Source: Vogesella aquatica
GTDB taxonomy: Bacteria; Pseudomonadota; Gammaproteobacteria; Burkholderiales; Chromobacteriaceae
Direction of reading: 5' to 3'
Assembly: GCF_028548455.1 (NCBI RefSeq)
Contig: NZ_JAQQLF010000001.1
Coordinates: 124,001 to 188,000, forward strand
Length of the DNA stretch: 64,000 bases
The position numbers were made by a program, and so were the translations under genes. The notes under the pieces were generated by a model. The model made no database searches. It was not told where the DNA came from and saw only the letters and a list, made by a program, of their open reading frames with translations. Positions 37,875 through 45,876 of this stretch are shown piece by piece. Numbering within the stretch: the stretch's first letter is position 1; every line of letters starts with the position of its first letter.

Positions 37875-38195
37875 TTATACGACAAAGCGGAAGGCTTCGC
37901 CGCTGGCCGCGCTCACCACCTGCGACAGCGTGGCGCCAAACTCGGCACCATCGCGCGCGGCCAACCACTGGCCATCTTCACGCAGGGCAAAATGGAAGCC
38001 GCCACTTTTGGCAGCAATCCACATTTCACGGTTCGGTACGTGGCGGTTCACCACGATCTTGGCGCCGTCCTCAAACTCGATTTCCATTACATTGCCGTTG
38101 ATCAGGCAGTCGGTATCCAGCCCGGCGTCTTCCAGCGCGTCTTCAATGCGGCGGAAAAGGCCATCGGTCAGGCCCAGAAAATCACTTTCGGTCAT
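37875..38195 (-). CDS. cyaY: Frataxin-like iron protein CyaY
   Basis: A 106-residue frataxin homologue involved in iron-sulphur cluster assembly. The acidic first helix (FLGLTDGLFRRIEDALEDAGLDTD) and the beta-sheet core (VMEIEFEDGAKIVVNRHVPNREMWIAAKSGGFHF) are typical. The ATG at 38195 follows AGGA. It is divergent from lptM, an arrangement shared with many gamma- and betaproteobacteria. Confidence 0.95.
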   Translation of the reverse strand: MTESDFLGLTDGLFRRIEDALEDAGLDTDCLINGNVMEIEFEDGAKIVVNRHVPNREMWIAAKSGGFHFALREDGQWLAARDGAEFGATLSQVVSAASGEAFRFVV

Positions 38196-38294
38196 GGTGT
38201 CATCCTGTCTCAAGGTTGGCCGCACGCGGCACTGCATGGGCAGTACGGCAACGGCCTGATAGACTGCCATTTTGCCATAGCACCCGGATTCCGT

Positions 38295-38411
38295 ATGCGT
38301 ACCGCACTCCTCTTTGCCCTGCTATCCCTGACCGTGACAGCCTGCGGCTACAAAGGCCCGCTGTATTTACCCAAAAATACCACCCCGCCCGTCGCCAGCA
38401 GCGCCCAATGA
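38295..38411 (+). CDS. lptM: LptM (YifL)-type small lipoprotein
   Basis: A 38-residue lipoprotein: a signal peptide ends in the lipobox VTAC, followed by the family motif CGYKGPLYLP and a short Pro/Ala tail. LptM helps mature the LptD-LptE lipopolysaccharide translocon in the outer membrane. It overlaps the following GNAT gene by ATGA. In many genomes lptM is followed by lysA; that gene is absent here. Confidence 0.92.
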   Translation: MRTALLFALLSLTVTACGYKGPLYLPKNTTPPVASSAQ

Positions 38412-38896
38412 GCACCCTGGCCATCCGTGCGGCCAAGCTGGCCGACCCCGCCGACTGCCAGCTACTGCTGCAGCTGACCGACGCCTACGCCCGCGATGCC
38501 ATGGGCGGTGGCGAGGGGCTAAGCGAGCACGCCCGGCAACAGCTACCCGCCGCGCTGGCGCAGCACCCTGGCCTGTTTGCCCTGATTGCCGAACTCGACG
38601 GCCAGCCGGCAGGCCACGCGCTGTGCGTGCTGGGTTTTTCCAGTTTTTACGCCGCACCGGTGTGCAATCTGCACGACCTGTCGGTGCTTCCCACCGCGCG
38701 CGGCCTGGGGCTGGGCAGGGCACTGATGCAGGCGGTAGAGGCCGCCGCCCTGGCTCGCGGCTGCGCCAAGGTCACCCTGGAAGTACGCGCCGACAACCAC
38801 GTTGGCCGCAGCCTGTACCAGGGCGAAGGCTTTGCCCAGTCCGGCCTGGGTGGCACCCCCTACCTGATGATGGAAAAGCGGATTACCGGGGTGTAA
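38408..38896 (+). CDS. GNAT family N-acetyltransferase
   Basis: A 162-residue acetyltransferase with VCNLHDLSVLPTARGLGLGRALMQ (acetyl-CoA loop R-G-x-G-x-G/A near residue 100) and DNHVGRSLYQGEGF near the C-terminus. The start overlaps the lptM stop (ATGA), so the two are translationally coupled. The substrate is unknown. A repeated 10-mer is embedded at 38801. Confidence 0.88.
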   Translation: MSTLAIRAAKLADPADCQLLLQLTDAYARDAMGGGEGLSEHARQQLPAALAQHPGLFALIAELDGQPAGHALCVLGFSSFYAAPVCNLHDLSVLPTARGLGLGRALMQAVEAAALARGCAKVTLEVRADNHVGRSLYQGEGFAQSGLGGTPYLMMEKRITGV

Positions 38897-38929
38897 TCCA
38901 CCTGATAATTGTCAAATACCGGCCGTTTT

Positions 38930-38967
38930 TGCGGCAAATCGCCGCAGCAATGCGACAATTTGCCGCA
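38930..38967. promoter_or_regulatory. Inverted repeat, putative operator of the MbnP-type gene
   Basis: TGCGGCAAAT at 38930-38939 and ATTTGCCGCA at 38958-38967 are perfect 10-bp inverted arms with an 18-base spacer. The right arm ends about 22 bases before a GATAAT -10-like word at 38990-38995, so a bound protein would cover the -35 region. A copper- or iron-responsive repressor site is plausible but not shown. Confidence 0.5.
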
Positions 38968-39035
38968 CTATCAAGACGTCATGTGTCTGGATAATTCTCT
39001 TTTGTTTCCATACCGACACAAGAGAGAACCACACC

Positions 39036-40031
39036 ATGCGTACAGCACTCCTGCCCCTGGCCGCCTTGCCACTTCTATTAACTGCCTGCCTGCTGGGCGG
39101 CGGCGGCGGCGGTGCCTCACCGGCTGCCACAACCACGGCCAGCTCGACGAGCACAAGCACCACCACCCCTAGTACCACCCCGGTCAGCATCCAGTTTGCG
39201 CTCAAATCCGGTACTAACAGCGTTAGCTGCGGCACCGCCATCAGCAGCCTGGGCACCAGTGCCGTCAGTGCCGACCTGAAAGACGCGCGCTTTTACGTTC
39301 ACGACGTGAAGCTGATCACGGCCCAGGGCAACGCCGTACCGGTAAAACTGACCCAGGACAGCCAGTGGCAATATCTGGACACTGCCCTGCTGGACTTTGA
39401 AAACGCAACCGGCACCTGCGCTGCTGCCGGTACGGCCGCAACCAATAATCTGGTACAAGGCAGCATCGACAGCGGCAACTACGTTGGCATGAGCTTCCAG
39501 GTAGGCGTGCCGTCCACCGCCACCAACGGCAGCGGCAACACCGTCGGCATGAACCACCTGCCCTACGCCACCGCCCCGGCACCACTGAATATCTCTGCCA
39601 TGGCCTGGAGCTGGCAGGTTGGCCGCAAATTCATGAAGGTGGAGTTCAATCCGGTAGGCGGCGTCGCGCGTCCCACCACACCACCTTCCACATCTACCAC
39701 CTTTAACATCCACCTGGGCTCTACCAACTGCACGGGTGGCGACAGTGTCACCGGCCTGGGCGTGACCTGCAGCAACCCGAACCGCCTGCCAGTAAAGTTT
39801 GCCGCCTTCAACCCGTCCAGCCAGCAAGTGGTACTGGACGTTCAGCAGCTATTGGCCAGCAGCAATCTGTCGCAGGACACCGGGGGGGCTGTCGGCTGCA
39901 TGAGTGGCACCACCGACCCGGAATGCCCGGCTATTTTCGACAAGCTCGACCTGAACCTGGCCACCAGCCCGGCAGGCCAGGCCAAAGGTGACGGCAGCAA
40001 CGTGCCGGCCTTCCGCGTAGAAAGCAAATAA
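39036..40031 (+). CDS. mbnP: MbnP-family lipoprotein, copper-linked
   Basis: A 331-residue lipoprotein with lipobox LLTAC (Cys18), a Gly and Ser/Thr linker to about residue 50, then the MbnP domain ("metallo-mystery pair, four-Cys motif"). Landmarks are VSIQFAL, DLKDARFYVHDVKLI and AMAWSWQVGRKFMKVEF. The tryptophan in the last motif corresponds to the family's Trp that the partner MbnH oxidises to kynurenine to build a copper site. Cysteines lie in SVSCGTA, TGTCAAA, STNCTGG, GVTCSNP, GGAVGCM and PECPAI. The stop overlaps the MbnH-type start (TAATG). No methanobactin genes are nearby, so this is a methanobactin-independent copy. Confidence 0.9.
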   Translation: MRTALLPLAALPLLLTACLLGGGGGGASPAATTTASSTSTSTTTPSTTPVSIQFALKSGTNSVSCGTAISSLGTSAVSADLKDARFYVHDVKLITAQGNAVPVKLTQDSQWQYLDTALLDFENATGTCAAAGTAATNNLVQGSIDSGNYVGMSFQVGVPSTATNGSGNTVGMNHLPYATAPAPLNISAMAWSWQVGRKFMKVEFNPVGGVARPTTPPSTSTTFNIHLGSTNCTGGDSVTGLGVTCSNPNRLPVKFAAFNPSSQQVVLDVQQLLASSNLSQDTGGAVGCMSGTTDPECPAIFDKLDLNLATSPAGQAKGDGSNVPAFRVESK

Positions 40032-41200
40032 TGCGAGCACTGCTGATCACCCTGGCCAGCAGTGCGCTGCTGGCCGGCTGCCTGGGTGGCGGCGGTGCCG
40101 GCGGCACCACCGTTGTCGACCCGTCGCGCAGCACCATCAGTTGGCAATGGAACCTGCCGGCAGACGTGCCCACCCCGGTGGTGCCGGCGGACAACCCGAT
40201 GAGCGAAGCCAAGTTCCAGCTGGGCCGCCAGCTGTTCTACGACAAACGCCTGTCCGGTAACGGTACGCAAAGCTGCGCCAGCTGCCACCACCAGAACAAG
40301 GCCTTTACCGACGGCCTGGCGGTATCGCCCGGCAGTACCGGCGAGCTGACCCACCGCAATGCCCAGCACCTGGCCAACAGTGCCTGGCACAGCACCTATA
40401 CCTGGGCCAACCCCTCGCTCACGACGCTGGAGCGGCAAATGGAAGTGCCGCTGTTCGGTGAAAACCCGGTGGAAATGGGCGTCAACGACAGCAATAAAGA
40501 CACCGTACTGGCGCGCATCAAGGCCGACACCGATTACCGCCAGCGCTTTGCCGAGGTCTTTGGCAGTGCAGGGGATACCATCACCTTTGGCAACATCATC
40601 AAAGCCATTGCCACCTTCCAGCGTGGCCTGCTGAGCTTTGACAGCAAATACGACCGCTACCAGCAGAAAAAAGCCGTCCTCAGCGCCGAAGAGCTGCGCG
40701 GCATGCAGCTGTTCATGGGTGAAACCGCCGAGTGCTTCCACTGCCATGGCAGCTTCAACTTCAACGACCAGACCAACCACCTGGGCAGCCCGGAGGTGAA
40801 CCGTGCCTTCCACAACACCGGCCTGTACAACATCGATGGCAAGGGTGGCTTTCCCTTCCCGAACCGCGGCCTGTTCGAATTCACCAGCCTGCCGGCCGAT
40901 ATGGGCGCCTTCCGCGCCTCCAGCCTGCGCAATATCGCCAACACGGCACCCTATATGCACGACGGCAGCATTGCCACGCTGGAAGAAGTACTCGACTTTT
41001 ACGCCGCCGGCGGGCGCAACATCACCAGCGGCCCGCACGCCGGTGACGGCCGCCTGAACCCGTACAAGAGCGACCTGATCGCGCGCATCAACCTGAGCGC
41101 CCAGGACAAGCAGGACATCATTGCCTTTTTGAAGACCCTTACCGATGACACACTTCTCACCAACCCGCGCTTTAGCAATCCTTTCCCTGCTGGCCAGTAG
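40031..41200 (+). CDS. mbnH: MbnH-type dihaem cytochrome c peroxidase-family lipoprotein
   Basis: A 389-residue lipoprotein (lipobox ALLAGC, Cys17) with two haem c motifs, CASCH at 82-86 and CFHCH at 235-239. It belongs to the MauG/bacterial cytochrome c peroxidase superfamily. Other landmarks are MSEAKFQLGRQLFYDKRLS, a Trp-rich HSTYTWANPSL, and AFRASSLRNIANTAPYMHDGS, which holds the distal-haem ligand region. The family oxidises a Trp of MbnP post-translationally. It is translationally coupled to the MbnP-type gene upstream and overlaps the next gene by 56 bp. Confidence 0.9.
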   Translation: MRALLITLASSALLAGCLGGGGAGGTTVVDPSRSTISWQWNLPADVPTPVVPADNPMSEAKFQLGRQLFYDKRLSGNGTQSCASCHHQNKAFTDGLAVSPGSTGELTHRNAQHLANSAWHSTYTWANPSLTTLERQMEVPLFGENPVEMGVNDSNKDTVLARIKADTDYRQRFAEVFGSAGDTITFGNIIKAIATFQRGLLSFDSKYDRYQQKKAVLSAEELRGMQLFMGETAECFHCHGSFNFNDQTNHLGSPEVNRAFHNTGLYNIDGKGGFPFPNRGLFEFTSLPADMGAFRASSLRNIANTAPYMHDGSIATLEEVLDFYAAGGRNITSGPHAGDGRLNPYKSDLIARINLSAQDKQDIIAFLKTLTDDTLLTNPRFSNPFPAGQ

Positions 41201-42323
41201 CACCGGTAGCTGGGCGCACGACGGTGTTGTGCACGATGACGATACCGGCAGCGCCGCCCCGGCACAGCAGCTGACGCTGGACCTGGACTTGCGCCAGGGT
41301 CGCGGCAGCCACACGCCACCGGCGGCGCTCACGCAGATCGACCACCCTGCCGCCGCCAGCCTGCGCGAGCTGAACGCCGACCGCAGCACCCTGGGCTGGC
41401 AAGCACGCTGGCTGCCCGGCCTGCAGACCCAGTGGGCCCTCAGCTACGACCGCGAGCGCGAGCAGCTGGCCAACGACCAGGCCTGGCTACGCTGGGCGGC
41501 GATCCCCGGCACGCTTGCGCTGCAAGCCGGCCGCTTCAGCCCGGCGCAAGCACTGGCTGCCGATGAATGGGGGCGCAGCAGCCTGCGCGACACCCTGCTT
41601 ACCGGCGGCCACGACCACTGGCACGACAGCGGCCTGGCATTACAGCTGCAACAGCCTGGCCGCCGCCTGACCGTGTCGGCACTGCGCGGCGACAGCAACC
41701 CCGGCACGCGCCGTACCGGTGCACAAGCCGGCCTGTGGTTGCTGGCGCTAGAACAAGACCTGGGCCCGCTGCAGCTGGGCCTTACCGCCGCCGATACCCC
41801 GCGCGTCACCCGGCAGAATGCGCTGGCGGGCGACGGCCACAGCCATAGTCACGGTGGTGCCAGCGGCTGCCAGAGCACGCTGGCCTGCCTGAACGGTGAT
41901 GGCCAGTGGCTGGAGTTGGCCGCACGCGGCCAACTGTACGGCATCACCCTGCGCGGTGCGGCAGGCAGCCGGCGCGAGCAGGGTAAGCTGGGCAGCCCTA
42001 CCGGCACAGTAGACTACGATGGCCGCACCGACTGGCTGGCCTTGGAAGCCAGCGCGCCCCTGGTGGCGGGTGTGGATGGCAGTATGCGCTACGAACGCCT
42101 GCGCCTGCAGCACACGCTGACCGGCACCAACGCCGCCATCCTGGCCAAGGAGGCCGGCATCACCGGCAGCCAGCATCAGCCCGAGGTTCTGGGCGTACGC
42201 CTGCGCTGGCAAGCCGCCAAAAACCAGCAGTGGTCACTGGAGTGGCAGGAAGACCAGACCGACCCGCGTTCGCGCGAGCGCTGGCTATTGCGCTGGCAAC
42301 ATCAGTTCAGCCTGCTGCCCTGA
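41145..42323 (+). CDS. Putative His-rich outer-membrane barrel protein of the MbnPH operon
   Basis: A 392-residue secreted protein, signal peptide about 1-24 (ends GSWA). The mature N-terminus is His/Asp-rich (HDGVVHDDD), and two further His clusters follow (GHDHWHD near 163, GHSHSHGG near 232). The rest alternates short amphipathic strands with aromatic ends (LGWQARWLPGLQTQWALSYD, LALQAGRFSP, LEWQEDQ), ending WQHQFSLLP, as in porin-like barrels. I do not recognise a named family. Its start lies 56 bp inside the MbnH-type gene, so it is tightly coupled to the pair. Metal (copper) passage or binding at the outer membrane is an inference from His content and context. Confidence 0.72.
   Translation: MTHFSPTRALAILSLLASSTGSWAHDGVVHDDDTGSAAPAQQLTLDLDLRQGRGSHTPPAALTQIDHPAAASLRELNADRSTLGWQARWLPGLQTQWALSYDREREQLANDQAWLRWAAIPGTLALQAGRFSPAQALAADEWGRSSLRDTLLTGGHDHWHDSGLALQLQQPGRRLTVSALRGDSNPGTRRTGAQAGLWLLALEQDLGPLQLGLTAADTPRVTRQNALAGDGHSHSHGGASGCQSTLACLNGDGQWLELAARGQLYGITLRGAAGSRREQGKLGSPTGTVDYDGRTDWLALEASAPLVAGVDGSMRYERLRLQHTLTGTNAAILAKEAGITGSQHQPEVLGVRLRWQAAKNQQWSLEWQEDQTDPRSRERWLLRWQHQFSLLP
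41914..41935. repeat. Inverted pair of the repeated word inside the barrel gene
   Basis: AGTTGGCCGC, then AC, then GCGGCCAACT: perfect 10-bp arms with two bases between, read in frame as Leu-Ala-Ala-Arg-Gly-Gln-Leu. An inverted pair inside a coding region is unusual. Confidence 0.8.
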
Positions 42324-42344
42324 TGTCCGCGCTGTAAAAAACAG

Positions 42345-42372
42345 AAAGCCGCCTTGTTCAGGCGGCTTTTTG
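42345..42372. terminator. Bidirectional terminator after the MbnPH operon
   Basis: AAAGCCGCCT, loop TGTTC, AGGCGGCTTT at 42345-42369, then TT. It lies between the barrel gene and the convergent cyclase gene. Confidence 0.88.
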
Positions 42373-42391
42373 CTGACACAGCGCGAAAAAC

Positions 42392-44110
42392 CTAACCCGG
42401 GCTAGCCAGCTGCAGGCGGTTGCGCCCCAGACGCTTGGCCTGATACAAAGCCAGATCGGCCTGACGCAAAGCCAGCTCCCACGGCAGCGGGGCCTGGCAC
42501 CACTGCATGCCAAAACTGGCCGTGACCTGTAGCTGGGGGTGTACCTCGGACCAGCTGTAATTCAGGATGGCCAGGCGCAAACGCTCGCAACAGCGCAACG
42601 CGCTGTCTTGCGACTGCTCCATCAGCAACAAGACGAACTCCTCGCCGCCAAAACGCACAGTCAGATCGCTGCCACGGGTGCTCAGCGCCATCAGCTGCGC
42701 CACTTTCTTCAGTACCTCATCGCCAACTACATGGCCAAAACGGTCGTTGATGGATTTGAAATGATCCAGATCCACCACCACCACCGCCATGCCATGCAGC
42801 TGCTGGCCCAATGCGGCCAACCTGGCCGGGCCTTCCAGATCCAGACAGCGACGATTGCCTACCCCAGTCAACGGATCGATCAGTACGGCTTGTTCCAGCT
42901 CGCTCATGCGCGCTTCGGTAACAATCTTTTCCGCCTCCAGCTGGGCTGCACGCAGCCGTTCGCGCTCGGCGTACAGCCGCTCGCGCTCGGCCGCCAGCTG
43001 CACACTGGTGATTTCCAGCTCCTTGCGGATGGCCCAGCCCTGGGTACTGCTACGCTGCTCGTTCTGCTCTTGCTCGCTGTGGCGTAGCGCCTCCAGCTGG
43101 GCCAAGGCCAGCTCGAACTGCCCGCTGGACTTGTACAAGCGGTACAACTCTTCCTGCGCAAAATGGCGCATCTCGAATTCGATCATATTGCCCGGCAGGG
43201 CCAGCATCTGCTGCAAAGCAGCCACGGCTTCTCCCACCAGGCCACTACGCTGCAGCAGCGTGGCTTCTATCAGGTCTGCGTTGCGCTGCAGCGAGTGGAA
43301 GTCGCTACCTGCCAGCGCGTGGCGCAGCTCGGCCAACGCTGCCCGGCCACGGTCAAACTCACCCAGATCGACATAAGCCTCTGCCAGATTGGTTTGCAGC
43401 ATGGCCCACTGGTGGCGGTTTCCCGTACTGCCTGCGCTTTGCCAGGCATCCTGGTAATGCTGCATCGCACAGTGCAACAGGGTATGTGCCTCGGCCTGAC
43501 GCCCCAGCTTCAATTGCTTGCGTGCCTCGCTACTGTATAAGGTGCCGATATTGTTCAGCGCCGCAAACAGCAGCACGCGCTCGCCGGCCAACCGTGCCTG
43601 CTCGGCAGCCTGACACAAAAGCTGCTCGCCTTGTTCCAGATCGCCCAGAGCGCCATAAGTACACACGCCGGCACGGTTCAAGGCGTTGATGATCTGTATC
43701 GGCTCATTACTGCTACGCGCAGCGGCCAGGGCCTCCAGCGCGTATTTGAGACCATCCTGCATCAAGCCCATTTCATTGCAGGCAATGGCCACCACACACA
43801 AGACTTCGGCACGCAAGGCTGCATCGGTACCGAAACCCAGAGTAGCCGCCACCTCGAGCCCGCTGCGCACCGCATCGGCAAAATGGCCCATGCGAAACTG
43901 GTGCAGCGCCAGCTGCGCCATGGCCTGCTGCCACTGCGGGAGGTAGTGCGGCAGCTCGCATAGCAACAGTGCCTCCTCTGCGGCCTGCACCCCGATCTGG
44001 TGCTGGCCGGTGTCCTGGCTATGCCGGGAGCGGCGCAAAGCCAGGGCGATGCGCCGTTTTAGCGCCAGATTCGGGCGCGTCGAGGCAGGTTTACTCATCA
44101 TGGTGAGCAT
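42392..44110 (-). CDS. Cytoplasmic TPR-GGDEF diguanylate cyclase, copy 1
   Basis: A 572-residue protein with no membrane segment. TPR-like helical repeats fill residues 40-360, a coiled coil spans about 360-415 (RERLYAERERLRAAQLEAEK), and a GGDEF domain occupies about 415-572 with DLDHFKSINDRFGH and the active site RFGGEEF. RGSD, five residues before GGEEF, fits the inhibitory c-di-GMP site. It should make c-di-GMP from GTP under control of the TPR part. The ATG at 44110 is used; ATGs at 44101 and 44098 are alternatives. A similar gene lies at 47101. Confidence 0.9.
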   Translation of the reverse strand: MLTMMSKPASTRPNLALKRRIALALRRSRHSQDTGQHQIGVQAAEEALLLCELPHYLPQWQQAMAQLALHQFRMGHFADAVRSGLEVAATLGFGTDAALRAEVLCVVAIACNEMGLMQDGLKYALEALAAARSSNEPIQIINALNRAGVCTYGALGDLEQGEQLLCQAAEQARLAGERVLLFAALNNIGTLYSSEARKQLKLGRQAEAHTLLHCAMQHYQDAWQSAGSTGNRHQWAMLQTNLAEAYVDLGEFDRGRAALAELRHALAGSDFHSLQRNADLIEATLLQRSGLVGEAVAALQQMLALPGNMIEFEMRHFAQEELYRLYKSSGQFELALAQLEALRHSEQEQNEQRSSTQGWAIRKELEITSVQLAAERERLYAERERLRAAQLEAEKIVTEARMSELEQAVLIDPLTGVGNRRCLDLEGPARLAALGQQLHGMAVVVVDLDHFKSINDRFGHVVGDEVLKKVAQLMALSTRGSDLTVRFGGEEFVLLLMEQSQDSALRCCERLRLAILNYSWSEVHPQLQVTASFGMQWCQAPLPWELALRQADLALYQAKRLGRNRLQLASPG

Positions 44111-44405
44111 GTCTGGTTACCACACATATTCAGAAACTGTTTTCCTTTCAGCCATTTGCGCCATCCGACCACAACACGCCCCGTGGGCATCAGCGCCACC
44201 TGCGTAGCGGGTGATCATACCCAGTACGCTGCGTATTAGGACAAAAGCAAAAAATACGCCGGCAAATAGCCAGGCACTGTGGCGCGGGTTGTTGCCGTTT
44301 TGCCACTGCACAACCTTCTGTCCGCCGCTGCTGACAGAATGCTGGCAGCAGGGTAGCGGCATAGTGGCAGCAGCAACCCGCTACTACCTCATCAGGAGAC
44401 ACATC

Positions 44406-44762
44406 ATGAGCAATATGATTCACTGGTTCGAGATCCCGGCTACCGACTTTGACCGTGCCGTCGCGTTTTACCAGCAGGTGTTCCACGTGGAACTGAAAGT
44501 GGAACAGTTCATGGATGACCACATTGCCGTATTTCCCGATAGCAGCGGCTGCATCATGGCCAGCCCGCGGCTGCAGCCCGCTGCCCAGGGCACACGCATT
44601 TATCTGGACGGCAGCCCCGATGTCAGCACGGTACTGAGCCGTGCAGCACAACACGGCGGCCAGGTGCTATTGCCCGAAATGTCCCTGCCGGATGGCAATG
44701 GCCAGATCGGTCTGTTTGCCGACAGCGAAGGCAACATTATCGGCTTGCACACCGAACCCTAA
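44406..44762 (+). CDS. VOC-family (glyoxalase-like) protein
   Basis: A 118-residue protein of the VOC/glyoxalase fold (MIHWFEIPATDFDRAVAFYQQVF at the start, IGLFADSEGNIIGLHT at the end), of the single-domain PhnB/YhhI-like type. Members bind metal and act on diverse small molecules; the substrate is unknown. AGGAG precedes the ATG at 44406. First gene of a six-gene same-strand cluster ending at 47053. Confidence 0.85.
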   Translation: MSNMIHWFEIPATDFDRAVAFYQQVFHVELKVEQFMDDHIAVFPDSSGCIMASPRLQPAAQGTRIYLDGSPDVSTVLSRAAQHGGQVLLPEMSLPDGNGQIGLFADSEGNIIGLHTEP

Positions 44763-44785
44763 ACACCGCCACAGAGGTAGCCGCC

Positions 44786-45148
44786 ATGTCACCACCCATC
44801 TCCCGCACACAGCAATGGCTGTGCGATATCAGCCAGCAACAGCCACTGCAGCACACCATCCTGCAAGCGGTACGCCAGCACATCCTGGCGCTGGCACCCG
44901 GTATACAGGAGGAGATCAAGTACGGTGGCATCCTGTTTGCCGACAATGCGCCGTTTTGCGGGCTATTTGCCTACCAAGCCCACGTTTCGCTGGAATTCAG
45001 TGCCGGGGCGCAGCTAGCCGACCCGCACCGGACGCTGGAGGGTAGCGGCAAACTGCGGCGCCATATCAAACTGCACAGCCTGGAGGAGGTAGGCCGCAAG
45101 CAGGTTGCGGCCTACCTGCTTGCCGCGTGGCAGCAGCAAGCCACATGA
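44786..45148 (+). CDS. DUF1801 domain protein
   Basis: A 120-residue protein with the DUF1801 (YdhG-like) pattern: an N-terminal helix, APGIQEEIKYGGILFADNAPFCGLFAYQAHVSLEF and a C-terminal RRHIKLHSLEEV. The fold is related to frataxin/SufE-like mixed sheets; function unknown. GAGG precedes the start. The stop overlaps the next gene (ATGA). Confidence 0.85.
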   Translation: MSPPISRTQQWLCDISQQQPLQHTILQAVRQHILALAPGIQEEIKYGGILFADNAPFCGLFAYQAHVSLEFSAGAQLADPHRTLEGSGKLRRHIKLHSLEEVGRKQVAAYLLAAWQQQAT

Positions 45149-45624
45149 GGCGCCAGGGCGAACTCGGCGGCATCGCCCCGCGACCGCCGCGCTACTGGGT
45201 GGGCGTGGCCTGCAAAGAGCACGTTGGCCGCGGCCTGGTAGGCGGCTTTGCCCAGCTCTGCCACGGCAAGCACGCCGCGCTGGCGCGCATGCAGCCCGGT
45301 GATGGCCTGGTGTACTACTCGCCGGTGCTGACCCTGCAGGGGCGCGAGCCTTGCCAGCAGTTTACCGCCTTGGGCTACGTGGCTGACGCTAACGCGTATC
45401 AGGTGGCCATGCATGAAGACCTTGTGCCATGGCGGCGCGATATCCACTGGCTACCCAGCCAGCCGGCCGCCATCCGTCCCTTGCTAAGCCGGCTTTCATT
45501 TATAGAAAACCCGGCACGCTGGGGCTACCCTTTCCGCTATGGCCACCTGGAGATCAGCGCCAGTGATTTTGCCTTGATCGCACAGGCCATGGGCGCGACA
45601 CTGCCGGCTACCACAGCGACATAA
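45145..45624 (+). CDS. EVE-domain (PUA-like) protein
   Basis: A 159-residue protein with an EVE/UPF0310 fold: RYWVGVACKEHV near residue 16, GDGLVYYSPV near 52, and FTALGYVADANAYQV. EVE domains bind modified bases in DNA or RNA and often occur near restriction or RNA-processing systems. The ATG at 45145 overlaps the DUF1801 stop. Its place beside an HhH protein would fit a nucleic-acid role, but nothing more is shown. Confidence 0.85.
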   Translation: MRRQGELGGIAPRPPRYWVGVACKEHVGRGLVGGFAQLCHGKHAALARMQPGDGLVYYSPVLTLQGREPCQQFTALGYVADANAYQVAMHEDLVPWRRDIHWLPSQPAAIRPLLSRLSFIENPARWGYPFRYGHLEISASDFALIAQAMGATLPATTAT

Positions 45625-45633
45625 GAGGCCATC

Positions 45634-45876
45634 ATGCCGTTTCCCGCTCACGAACACGCCGCCATGCTGGCACTCAAAGGCGTCGGCCCTACCGTCATCA
45701 GCCGGCTGGAACAGCTGGGCTATAGCTCGCTGGCACAGCTGGCCGGGGCCGATGCGCAAGCGCTCTGCCGGCAAATAGCCGGGCTATTGCGCAGCAGCTG
45801 CTGGCAGAACAGCCCGCAAGCGCGCGCCAGTATCGCGGCCATCCTGACACTGGCAGAGCAATATGCGCCGGGCTGA
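45634..45876 (+). CDS. Helix-hairpin-helix small protein (Cdd1-like)
   Basis: An 80-residue protein with a helix-hairpin-helix DNA-binding motif (LKGVGPTVISRLEQLGYSSLAQLAGAD, residues about 14-40), similar to the Cdd1 / pathogenicity-locus family. GAGG is 5 bases upstream of the ATG. Its last 14 bp overlap the start of the WYL regulator, so they are co-expressed. Confidence 0.75.
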   Translation: MPFPAHEHAAMLALKGVGPTVISRLEQLGYSSLAQLAGADAQALCRQIAGLLRSSCWQNSPQARASIAAILTLAEQYAPG

